Source: Deltaproteobacteria bacterium
GTDB taxonomy: Bacteria > Myxococcota_A > UBA796 > GCA-2862545
Reading direction: 5' to 3'
Length of the DNA: 7,045 nt
Assembly (NCBI GenBank): GCA_019307545.1
Contig: JAFDJI010000178.1
Location: forward strand, 1 to 7,045
Position numbers and translations under genes: made by a program. The notes under the pieces are model-generated. The model worked only from the letters and a program-made list of their open reading frames with translations, searched no databases and was not told the origin of the DNA. Positions 1 through 6,514 of this stretch are shown here, in pieces; position 1 is the first letter of the stretch, and each line of letters begins with the position of its first letter.

Positions 1-83
1 GCCCGTAGTACCAATGAGCTGGCCTCCTGCGCCATCCCCCACCGCCCCAGCCCCGAACGACCCCCCACCCCCCCTTCCCCACC
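1..83 (+). other. C-rich leader before murE; possible end of an upstream gene
   Basis: No gene can be assigned here. The murE frame has stops at 6-8 (TAG) and 15-17 (TGA), so murE cannot extend far upstream. The other two forward frames are open through the region and close only inside murE (frame 2 at about 134-136). They read as proline-rich low-complexity peptide and use third-position A/T more often than the genes downstream, so I do not call them coding. In many dcw clusters ftsI precedes murE, so the last codons of such a gene could end at 6-8 or run into murE, but nothing visible proves this. No promoter boxes and no terminator hairpin were recognised. From about 38 onward the strand is almost free of G and very rich in C. 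Confidence 0.4.
61..80 (-). promoter_or_regulatory. G-quadruplex-capable G-tract (C-tract on + strand) abutting murE start
   Basis: The + strand reads C6-A-C7-TT-C4, so the - (template) strand carries G4, G7 and G6 runs separated by AA and T. The G7 run can be split as 3+1+3, which gives four runs of at least three G with loops of one or two bases. That meets the usual pattern for a G-quadruplex, with a matching i-motif possible on the + strand. It ends three bases before the murE ATG, in the place where a Shine-Dalgarno sequence would normally lie. Whether it folds or regulates anything is inference; a plain C-rich untranslated leader is the simple alternative. Confidence 0.35.
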
Positions 84-1544
84 ATGCAGCTGCGGTCCCT
101 CCTCGAGCACTTGGAGGTGCAACGCGTCCAGGGTGATCTGGACCGTCCGGTGAGCGCCGTGACGCGCGATACCCGGGAGTTGGGCGTCGACGGGGTCTTC
201 GTGGCTATTCGTGGGGCCAGGGTGGACGGGCACGACCTGGTGGACCGCGCAGGGCATGCCGCCGCCATCGTGGTGCAGCGCCCGGTGCTGGCCCCGGCAG
301 GGCCCACGGTGGTGGAGGTGGCCGATACCAAGCGCGCCCTGGCCGGCCTCGCCGCGGCGTACCACGGGCAACCGGGTGCAGCGATGAAGGTGGTCGGGGT
401 GACGGGCACCAACGGCAAGACCACAGTGACCACCCTGGTCGAGGAGGCACTGCGGCGGGCCGGTGTGGCCTCCGGGCGGATCGGGACCACGGGAACCAGC
501 ATGGGCGGTGCGTGGCTGCCCTCGCCGCTCACCACCCCGGAGGCGCCACAACTGCAGGCCACGCTCGCGAGGATGCGCGACGCGGGGACGTCAGTGGTGG
601 CCATGGAGGTCTCCAGCGTGGGGCTGGCCCAGCACCGGGTCGACGGCATCCCTTTCCACCTGGGCGTGTTCACGAACCTCAGCCGCGACCATCTCGACTT
701 CCATGGCGACATGGAGGTCTACCGTCTCGCCAAGGCCCGGCTGTTCGCGGAGTTGCTCCGCCCGGCTGGCGACCTGCCGCGCGCGCTCCTCTGTGGGGAC
801 GACCCCGCCCGGGACGCGATTGAAGCCCCGGCGGACCGGTGGCTGTACGGGTTCGGGGAGGGGTGCGACCTTCAGATCACCGGGCTGGTCGCGGGCGACA
901 CCGGTCTGCGGTTCACCCTGCGCACGCCGCTGGGGGAGGGGACCGTGCACAGCCCGCTGATCGGGCAGTACAACGCGCAGAACCTGGCGGCTGCGGTTGG
1001 GTGCTGCCTGACGGTTGGACTCGGGCTGAGGGAAGCCTCGGAAGCGGTCTCTGCGGTCCGAGGGGTCCCCGGTCGCCTGGAACCGGTCCCAAACGACCGC
1101 GCGTTGCTGGTCCTCGTGGACTACGCTCACACGCCGGATGCCCTGTCCTCCACCCTACGAGCCGTGCGAGGGGTGACCCGCGGTCAGGTTTGGGTGGTGT
1201 TCGGGTGCGGTGGCGACCGCGATCCGGGGAAACGCCCGGACATGGGGCGGGCGGCGGAGGAGGGAGCGGACCGGGTGGTGGTGACCTCCGACAACCCGCG
1301 CTCGGAGGACCCGCTATCGATCGTAGAGGCGATTCTCTCGGGGATGGAATCCGCGCCGGCCCGCGTCGACCCCGACCGCCGGGCGGCCATCACCTGGGCG
1401 CTGGCCCATGCGGAGCCAGGTGATGCCGTGCTCATCGCTGGGAAGGGCCACGAGACCTACCAGGAGGTCGTGGGGGTTCGGCACCCCTTCGACGATCGGG
1501 AGGTGGCACGGAACGTGCTCCACCCTGGTTCGGAGGTGCCATGA
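84..1544 (+). CDS. murE: UDP-MurNAc-L-Ala-D-Glu:meso-diaminopimelate ligase (MurE)
   Basis: Cytoplasmic Mur ligase that adds the third stem-peptide residue to UDP-MurNAc-L-Ala-D-Glu using ATP. The 486-residue protein has the full three-domain layout at the usual family length. The N-terminal UDP-binding domain contains DTRELGVDGVFVAIRG (29-44). The central ATPase domain has the P-loop GTNGKTT (108-114), TTPEAPQLQ (150-158), EVSSVGLAQHRV (175-186) and YRLAKARLF (213-221), where K217 matches the lysine that is carbamylated in the family. The C-terminal domain has DYAHTPDAL (346-354), GCGGDRDPGKRP (374-385) and DNPRSEDP (403-410). The DNPR motif is the known mark of meso-diaminopimelate rather than lysine specificity. 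ATG 84 was chosen because the protein begins MQLRSLLEHL like its homologues and the frame is closed just upstream. No Shine-Dalgarno site precedes it, unlike most genes here. Its stop overlaps the murF start by four bases (ATGA). Confidence 0.97.
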   Translation: MQLRSLLEHLEVQRVQGDLDRPVSAVTRDTRELGVDGVFVAIRGARVDGHDLVDRAGHAAAIVVQRPVLAPAGPTVVEVADTKRALAGLAAAYHGQPGAAMKVVGVTGTNGKTTVTTLVEEALRRAGVASGRIGTTGTSMGGAWLPSPLTTPEAPQLQATLARMRDAGTSVVAMEVSSVGLAQHRVDGIPFHLGVFTNLSRDHLDFHGDMEVYRLAKARLFAELLRPAGDLPRALLCGDDPARDAIEAPADRWLYGFGEGCDLQITGLVAGDTGLRFTLRTPLGEGTVHSPLIGQYNAQNLAAAVGCCLTVGLGLREASEAVSAVRGVPGRLEPVPNDRALLVLVDYAHTPDALSSTLRAVRGVTRGQVWVVFGCGGDRDPGKRPDMGRAAEEGADRVVVTSDNPRSEDPLSIVEAILSGMESAPARVDPDRRAAITWALAHAEPGDAVLIAGKGHETYQEVVGVRHPFDDREVARNVLHPGSEVP

Positions 1545-2920
1545 AGCTGGAGGCCCGCGAGATCGCCGAGGCCACGGGGGGTCGCCTCGCGCGTGAAGCC
1601 GCGGCGGGGCCGGTGCTCACCGACACCCGCGCCCTCGTACCGGGCGCCTGGTTCCTCGCGCTCGTGGGGGAGCGGTTCGACGGGCACGACTTCCTGGAAA
1701 CGGCAGCGGCCGCCGGTGCGGCGGGGTGTGTCGTCTCCCAGGCGCCGGGTGCCGGGTGGCGTGGCGGTGTGGTGGTGGTCGAGGACACGACCCGCGCGCT
1801 CCAGGACCTCGGCCGGTTCGCGAGAGACAGGCTGCGATGCCCGGTGGTGGGGCTCACCGGCAGTACCGGCAAGACCACGACTCGCGCGCTGGTGGCCTGC
1901 GCCCTGGCGCCATTGGGCCCGGTCCATCAGTCCCCCGGCAACCTGAACAACCACCTCGGTGTGCCCATGACGCTGCTCGCCGCCCCCGAACATGTTGCTG
2001 CGGTGGTGGTGGAGATGGGCTCCAGCGCGCCGGGCGAGATCGAGCTTCTGGCGGGGATCGCCCGCCCGGACGTGCGCCTCGTGGTGAACGTCGGTCCCGC
2101 GCACCTCGAGGCCTTCGGGGGCCTGGACGGGGTGGCGCGGGAGAAGGGGGCGCTGTTCGAGACTGCGCGTCCGGGTGACGTGTTGTGCGTGAACCTCGAC
2201 GACGTCTTGGTGGCCATCCTGCCGAGGCCGCCCGGGACGCGCACCCTCACCTGGGGCCGCCACGAGCAGGCCGATGTCCGACTCCTGGACGCCTCCGTGG
2301 ACCCGCGGACCCTCACCACGGCCGCGCGGATCGTCTCCGGCTCCGACGAGGTGAACGTGGTCCTGCGCACCCCTGGACTGCACATGGCCCTCAACGCCAG
2401 TGCCGCCCTCGCGGTCGCCGTTGGTCTCGGCGTGAGTCTTGTGGATGCCGCCAAGGGGCTCTCGACCTACGAGCCGGTGGGTATGCGGATGCGCACCGAG
2501 CCCCTTCCTGGCGGTGGGGTGGCCATCAACGACGCCTACAACGCCAACCCCGCCTCGATGGAGGCCTCCCTGCGCACCTTGGCGTCCCTTCCGGGCCGAC
2601 GCGCCGCGGTGCTGGGCGACATGCTGGAGTTGGGGGTCACCGAGGCCGCGTGGCACGAACGGGTCGCCGCCCTCGCCGCCTCCCTCGGGCTGGAACTGGT
2701 GGCGCTGGTCGGCCCCCGCATGTCCCGTGCCGCGGATGCCGCTCGGGGACCCACCGAAGTGTGGGTCGCCGAGGAGGGGCTGGACCTGGTGGAGCGCCTG
2801 CGCGGGTGGCTCCAGCCCGGAGACCACGTCCTGTTCAAGGGGAGTCGAGGCGCCCGCGTGGAACGAATCGTGCATGCCCTGCAGCGGCAGCCTGCTGCCC
2901 GGGCGGGGAGCAACGGCTGA
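1541..2920 (+). CDS. murF: UDP-MurNAc-tripeptide:D-alanyl-D-alanine ligase (MurF)
   Basis: Last cytoplasmic Mur ligase: it joins D-Ala-D-Ala to the UDP-MurNAc-tripeptide with ATP, giving the pentapeptide that MraY uses. The 459-residue length is normal. The N-terminal domain holds TDTRALVPGAWFLALVGERF (27-46), similar to that of the MurE before it. The ATPase core shows GSTGKTTT (107-114), the serine form of the P-loop seen in MurF, then GNLNNHLGVPMTLL (133-146), EMGSSAPGEI (158-167) and NVGPAHLEAFGG (183-194) followed by K202. The C-terminal domain shows INDAYNANPASMEASL (329-344), AVLGDMLELG (356-365) and KGSRGARVERIV (433-444). Start ATG 1541 lies in an ATGA overlap with the murE stop and has GGAGG at 1532-1536 (four bases before the start), so translation is probably coupled to murE. 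One small oddity: the common lysine-x-glutamate after the NVGPAH motif reads K202-G-A here. Confidence 0.97.
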   Translation: MKLEAREIAEATGGRLAREAAAGPVLTDTRALVPGAWFLALVGERFDGHDFLETAAAAGAAGCVVSQAPGAGWRGGVVVVEDTTRALQDLGRFARDRLRCPVVGLTGSTGKTTTRALVACALAPLGPVHQSPGNLNNHLGVPMTLLAAPEHVAAVVVEMGSSAPGEIELLAGIARPDVRLVVNVGPAHLEAFGGLDGVAREKGALFETARPGDVLCVNLDDVLVAILPRPPGTRTLTWGRHEQADVRLLDASVDPRTLTTAARIVSGSDEVNVVLRTPGLHMALNASAALAVAVGLGVSLVDAAKGLSTYEPVGMRMRTEPLPGGGVAINDAYNANPASMEASLRTLASLPGRRAAVLGDMLELGVTEAAWHERVAALAASLGLELVALVGPRMSRAADAARGPTEVWVAEEGLDLVERLRGWLQPGDHVLFKGSRGARVERIVHALQRQPAARAGSNG

Positions 2921-4029
2921 TGCTGTATCACCTCTTCACTGCGTTCGCGGACGAGATTCCCGGCGCCAACGTGTTCCGGTACATCTCCTTCCGCACCGCG
3001 TGGGGGATCATCACCGCCCTGGCCATCGCCTACCTGATATTTCCCTGGTTCATCAACTGGATGAAGGAGAGGAAGGCGGCCCAGATCATCCGCGACGACG
3101 GGCCCGAGAGCCACCTCCTCAACAAGGTCGGAACCCCCACCATGGGCGGGGTGTGCCTGTTGATGGGGGTGGCCATAGCGGTGCTCCTGTGGTCACGCCT
3201 GGACAATCCTGCGGTCTGGATGACCCTGGCAGTGATGATCGGGTACGGCGCGGTGGGTTTCGCTGATGACTGGCTCAAGCTCACCCGCAAGTCGCATCAG
3301 GGCCTGGCGGGTCGGTGGAAGATCCTGCTTCAAGTCGTGATCGGGGCCGGGGTGCTCGGGTGGGGGTATTCCACCGGGGTCATCGAGCCCTACCTGCCGC
3401 TCCCGTTCTTGAAGTCCGTGTCAATCGACTTCGCCGAACTATGGCCTGGCGCCCCCAACCTGGGCTGGATCTACCTGGCATTGGCCCTGTTCATCCTGGT
3501 GGGTGCGTCCAACGCGGTGAACCTCACCGATGGGCTCGACGGGTTGGCGATCGGACCGATCATGACCTGTGCGGCCACCTATGGCCTGCTCGCCTACCTC
3601 GCCGGGAACGCCAGGTTCGCCGAGTACCTCTCCATTCCCTACGTGGCGGACTCGGCTGAGCTCACCATCTTCTCGATGGCCGTGGTGGGGGCCGGGCTGG
3701 GTTTCCTCTGGTACAACGCCTACCCGGCCTCGATCTTCATGGGGGACGTCGGTTCGCTCGCCCTCGGCGGCACCCTGGGGATCCTGGCGATCCTTACCAA
3801 GCACGAGATCCTGCTCGCGCTGGTGGGCGGCATCTTCGTGCTGGAGGCGGTCTCGGTGATCCTGCAGGTGGTCAGCTTCAAGACCACCGGCAAGCGGGTG
3901 TTCGCCATGGCACCCATCCATCACCACTACGAGAAGCGCGGGTGGTCCGAGCCGAAGATCATCGTCCGCTTCTGGATCATCAGCATCATCCTGGCGCTCG
4001 TCGCTCTTTCCACCCTGAAGCTGCGGTGA
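2920..4029 (+). CDS. mraY: Phospho-MurNAc-pentapeptide translocase (MraY)
   Basis: Integral membrane enzyme that transfers phospho-MurNAc-pentapeptide from UDP to undecaprenyl phosphate, forming lipid I on the inner face of the cytoplasmic membrane. The 369 residues are close to the roughly 360 of Gram-negative MraY and longer than typical Bacillus forms. Visible marks are KVGTPTMGG (69-77), the aspartate pair in FADDWLK (114-120; D116, D117), NAVNLTDGLDGLA (198-210), FMGDVGSLALGG (273-284; D276, the magnesium/catalytic aspartate of the family) and the triple histidine PIHHHYEKRGW (332-342). Hydrophobic segments lie between these motifs, as expected for about ten transmembrane helices. The start is the ATG sharing its A with the murF TGA (TGATG), preceded by GGGGAG at 2905-2910. 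The same frame is open back to 2185 inside murF, but that part reads as arginine- and glycine-rich shadow sequence, so the short start is correct. Confidence 0.97.
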   Translation: MLYHLFTAFADEIPGANVFRYISFRTAWGIITALAIAYLIFPWFINWMKERKAAQIIRDDGPESHLLNKVGTPTMGGVCLLMGVAIAVLLWSRLDNPAVWMTLAVMIGYGAVGFADDWLKLTRKSHQGLAGRWKILLQVVIGAGVLGWGYSTGVIEPYLPLPFLKSVSIDFAELWPGAPNLGWIYLALALFILVGASNAVNLTDGLDGLAIGPIMTCAATYGLLAYLAGNARFAEYLSIPYVADSAELTIFSMAVVGAGLGFLWYNAYPASIFMGDVGSLALGGTLGILAILTKHEILLALVGGIFVLEAVSVILQVVSFKTTGKRVFAMAPIHHHYEKRGWSEPKIIVRFWIISIILALVALSTLKLR

Positions 4030-4034
4030 GCCGG

Positions 4035-5366
4035 ATGGACCTCCACGGCAAGCGGGTTGTGGTGGTCGGGCTCCAGGCCTCTGGGCGGGCGGCGGCGAAG
4101 CTGGCCGTGAGCAGGGGAGCCCAGGTGGTCGGCGCCGACCTACGTGCCGATATCGAGCCCCTGGACGGGGTGGCGCTGGAGTTGGGTCCCCATCGCCGGT
4201 CCACCTTCCAGGGGGCCGACCTGATCGTCGTCTCGCCGGGGGTCCCAATCTCCCAACCCGACCTGGTGGCCGCGGAGGAGTGCGGGGTGCCGATCCTGGG
4301 CGAGTTGGCCTTTGCGGCACAGTTCCTGGACCTTCCCACCGCGGCGATCTCCGGTACCAACGGCAAGTCGACGGTGACCTGGTTCACCGGCCAGTTGCTG
4401 CGGGGTGCGGGTGGGCGCCCGTTCGTCGGTGGAAACCTCGGCAATCCGCTCTCCAACGCAGTCCTGGCCATGGATCGGGGTGAGGACGCCCCGGACAGCC
4501 TGGTGGTGGAGGTGAGCAGCTACCAGATGGAGCGCCCGGGGAGGTTTCACCCACAGGTGGGCGTGATCCTGAACCTCACACCGGACCACCTGGCCCGACA
4601 CGGCGACATGGACACCTACGGGGCCATGAAGGTGCGCCTGTTCGCCCAGATGGGCCCAAGGGACTTTTCGGTGCTCCCCGCAGACGACGACCGGCTCCGG
4701 ACCCTCGCCGAGGTGGCCGGGGACCATGGGAGGCGTCTGTGGCTGGACAAGATCCCGGGGGTGACGCGCCTGGGGCAGTACGCGAGGGTGGTCTTCGACG
4801 CGCACGAGATCCGTTTCGACCTCACCGTGGTTCGGGTGCCCGGGGTTCACAACCTGGACAACGCCGCCACGGCCGCGCTGATCGCCGTCGCGATGGGGGC
4901 GCCCGGCCAGGCCATCCAGGAGGCCATGGGGTCCCTTGAAGCGCTGCCGCACCGGATGCAGGTCGTGGCGGAGCAGGACGGTGTGCTGTGGGTGAACGAC
5001 TCCAAAGCGACCAACGTGGAAGCGGCCGCCGTCGGTATCGGCGGCATCGAGCGCCCATCGGTGGTGTTGTTGGGGGGGCAGGCGAAGGGCCCGGGTTTCG
5101 CCGCCCTTGCACCGCTGCTCCAAAGGCACCGGGCCGTGGTGACCTTCGGCGACTCGGGGCCTGACATCGCTGCGGAGCTTACCGGGGCGGGGGTGGAGGC
5201 GCACCGCGCTGGATGCCTGGAGGACGCCGTCGAGCAAGCTCGGGGGCTTGCACGGCCCGGGGACGCGGTGCTGCTCTCTCCGGGGTGCGCCAGCTTCGAC
5301 GCCTTCGATGACTTCGAGCACCGCGGCCGGGTCTTCAGTTCCCTTGCCGCCGGGGAGGATGCATGA
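4035..5366 (+). CDS. murD: UDP-MurNAc-L-alanine:D-glutamate ligase (MurD)
   Basis: Cytoplasmic Mur ligase adding D-glutamate to UDP-MurNAc-L-Ala with ATP, the second ligase step. It is 443 residues from this start, normal for MurD. The N-terminal Rossmann-like domain opens with GKRVVVVGLQASG (5-17) and has VVSPGVP (65-71). The ATPase domain has GTNGKSTVT (107-115), GGNLGNPL (132-139), EVSSYQME (159-166), and NLTPDHLARHG (180-190) followed by K199 at the position of the carbamylated lysine. The C-terminal domain has PHRMQVV (305-311), NDSKATN (321-327) and LLSPGCASFDAF (413-424) with FEHRGRVF (427-434). ATG 4035 gives the MDLHGKRVVVVG opening expected of the family and has a weak GGTGAG at 4025-4030. 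An in-frame GTG at 4026, overlapping the mraY stop as GTGA, would add only three residues and cannot be excluded. The same frame also runs upstream to 3942 inside mraY, but that part is not MurD-like. Confidence 0.96.
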   Translation: MDLHGKRVVVVGLQASGRAAAKLAVSRGAQVVGADLRADIEPLDGVALELGPHRRSTFQGADLIVVSPGVPISQPDLVAAEECGVPILGELAFAAQFLDLPTAAISGTNGKSTVTWFTGQLLRGAGGRPFVGGNLGNPLSNAVLAMDRGEDAPDSLVVEVSSYQMERPGRFHPQVGVILNLTPDHLARHGDMDTYGAMKVRLFAQMGPRDFSVLPADDDRLRTLAEVAGDHGRRLWLDKIPGVTRLGQYARVVFDAHEIRFDLTVVRVPGVHNLDNAATAALIAVAMGAPGQAIQEAMGSLEALPHRMQVVAEQDGVLWVNDSKATNVEAAAVGIGGIERPSVVLLGGQAKGPGFAALAPLLQRHRAVVTFGDSGPDIAAELTGAGVEAHRAGCLEDAVEQARGLARPGDAVLLSPGCASFDAFDDFEHRGRVFSSLAAGEDA

Positions 5367-6514
5367 GCGCCATCACCCACGCCGCCGATCAAGGAACCGC
5401 GACGCGCGCCTACCCGGGACACTGGGACTGGTGGCTCATCGGCGCCACGGTGCTCCTGGCGGGCTTCGGCCTGCTGATGATCCTGTCGGCAAGCTCGGTG
5501 CGCGCGGACGCCGAGTACGGCAACGCGCTTCGGTTCGTGTCGCGCCAGGGAGCGGGCCTCCTCTTGGGGCTCGGGGTCTCGCTCGTGGTGTTGGGTGCTC
5601 CATGGCTGTGGCTGCGCCAGGCGGCATGGCCCGTCTACGTGGCCTCCCTGCTCGGGCTCGGCCTGGTGATGACGCCGCTGGGATACTCCGCCTACAACGC
5701 GACGCGGTGGATCTCGGTCGGCGGCATCAACTTCCAACCCTCCGAAGCCGCGAAGCTCGCGATGGTGTTGGTACTGGCTCACTACCTGGCCGCGAACGAG
5801 GGCCGGCTCCGCGACCTCGTGGGCGCCGTGCTTCCCGCCTTGGGGGTGGCTGTGCCCGCCATCCTCCTGGTGTTGTTGGAACCGGACTTCGGCACCGCAG
5901 CGATCCTCGCCGGGCTGGTCGGGGTGATGCTCTACGTCGCAGGCCTCCAGTGGCGTTGGTTGCTGACGTTGGGGGGTTCCGGACTCGTCGCCTTCATCGG
6001 GATCGCGGTGCTCGCGAGCTACCGAATGCGGCGCCTGTCGGCGTTCCTCGACCCCTACGCCGACCCGACGGATTCCGGGTACCAGGTGGTCCAGGGGTGG
6101 ATCGCGATGGCACACGGCGGGGTGCTGGGTCAGGGGCTCGGCGCGGGGGTGGCCCAGAGCGGCTTCCTCCCGGAGGCCCACACCGACTTCATCGCCGCGG
6201 TGGTGGGGGAGGAACTCGGTGCGGTGGGGTGGTGCGCACTGGTGCTGGCCCAGGCCGTGCTGGTCTGGCGGGGGACGATGATCGCCAGCCGGGCCCCCGA
6301 CCTGTTCGGCACCCTGTTGGCCTCCGGAGTCACCATGCTGCTCGCGGTGCAGACCCTGGTGAACCTGGGGGTGGTGACGGGTTTGGTGCCCAACACGGGG
6401 CTGGTTCTACCGTTCCTCAGCTACGGGGCCTCTGCGGTCGTGGTGCACGTGGTGTGCATTGGGTTGCTGTTGCGGGTCGGGTTGGAGAGCCCCCCCAACC
6501 TCGGGGAGGGTTGA
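5363..6514 (+). CDS. ftsW: Septal peptidoglycan glycosyltransferase (SEDS family, FtsW)
   Basis: Polytopic membrane protein of the SEDS family that polymerises lipid II at the division septum together with a class B penicillin-binding protein. It has 383 residues with about ten hydrophobic segments, roughly 24-43, 63-79, 90-105, 130-144, 151-171, 177-194, 198-218, 278-301, 315-337 and 346-371. Family motifs are TRWISVGGINFQPSEAAK (114-131), EPDFGTA (173-179), AFLDPYADPTDSGYQ (227-241) and PEAHTDF (270-276), whose D275 corresponds to the essential extracellular-loop aspartate. The C-terminal signature is altered: VPNTGLVLPFLSYGASA (342-358), where family members usually have P-T and S-Y-G-G-S-S. 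The position beside murD favours FtsW over the elongation paralogue RodA. ATG 5363 overlaps the murD stop (ATGA), with GGAGG at 5354-5358. Its TGA shares a base with the murC start, leaving no room for murG. Confidence 0.94.
   Translation: MSAITHAADQGTATRAYPGHWDWWLIGATVLLAGFGLLMILSASSVRADAEYGNALRFVSRQGAGLLLGLGVSLVVLGAPWLWLRQAAWPVYVASLLGLGLVMTPLGYSAYNATRWISVGGINFQPSEAAKLAMVLVLAHYLAANEGRLRDLVGAVLPALGVAVPAILLVLLEPDFGTAAILAGLVGVMLYVAGLQWRWLLTLGGSGLVAFIGIAVLASYRMRRLSAFLDPYADPTDSGYQVVQGWIAMAHGGVLGQGLGAGVAQSGFLPEAHTDFIAAVVGEELGAVGWCALVLAQAVLVWRGTMIASRAPDLFGTLLASGVTMLLAVQTLVNLGVVTGLVPNTGLVLPFLSYGASAVVVHVVCIGLLLRVGLESPPNLGEG
6490..6514 (+). promoter_or_regulatory. Shine-Dalgarno of murC inside a possible coupling hairpin at the end of ftsW
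   Basis: The murC ribosome binding site GGGGAGGG (6503-6510) lies within the last ftsW codons, four bases from the murC ATG when measured from its GGAGG core. It can be masked in two ways that exclude each other. CAACC (6496-6500) pairs perfectly with GGTTG (6509-6513) around an eight-base loop, or CCCC within the C7 run (6490-6496) pairs with GGGG (6503-6506) around a six-base loop. A ribosome finishing ftsW would open either hairpin, which suits translational coupling. The pairing is seen in the sequence; the regulatory role is inferred, and short G/C-rich pairings are common by chance in such DNA. Confidence 0.35.

Noticed and set aside
1457..2875. A 472-codon open frame on the - strand spanning nearly all of murF
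   Set aside because: It lies opposite the end of murE and most of murF, whose protein motifs are unmistakable. Its product is rich in G, H, R and P with no recognisable domain. Long antisense frames are expected in DNA with strong G/C preference at third codon positions.
2185..2919. In-frame upstream extension of mraY by 245 codons, suggesting a fusion protein
   Set aside because: The extension lies inside murF in another frame, encodes arginine- and glycine-rich sequence, and ends at a perfect MraY start in a TGATG overlap with a ribosome binding site.
3942..4034. Upstream extension of murD by 31 codons from an ATG inside mraY
   Set aside because: The added peptide overlaps the conserved C-terminus of MraY, is not MurD-like, and the family opening begins at ATG 4035.
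84..5366. Repeated P-loop segments of murE, murF and murD as a recent tandem duplication
   Set aside because: The shared motifs are the ancient Mur ligase family signature. The proteins differ widely outside them and each matches its own subfamily, so no recent duplication is indicated.
4140..6181. Two long - strand open frames (4140-5321 and 4847-6181) opposite murD and ftsW
   Set aside because: They overlap each other and well-supported genes, show low-complexity H/R/P/G-rich products, and have no family motifs. They are shadows of the coding strand.
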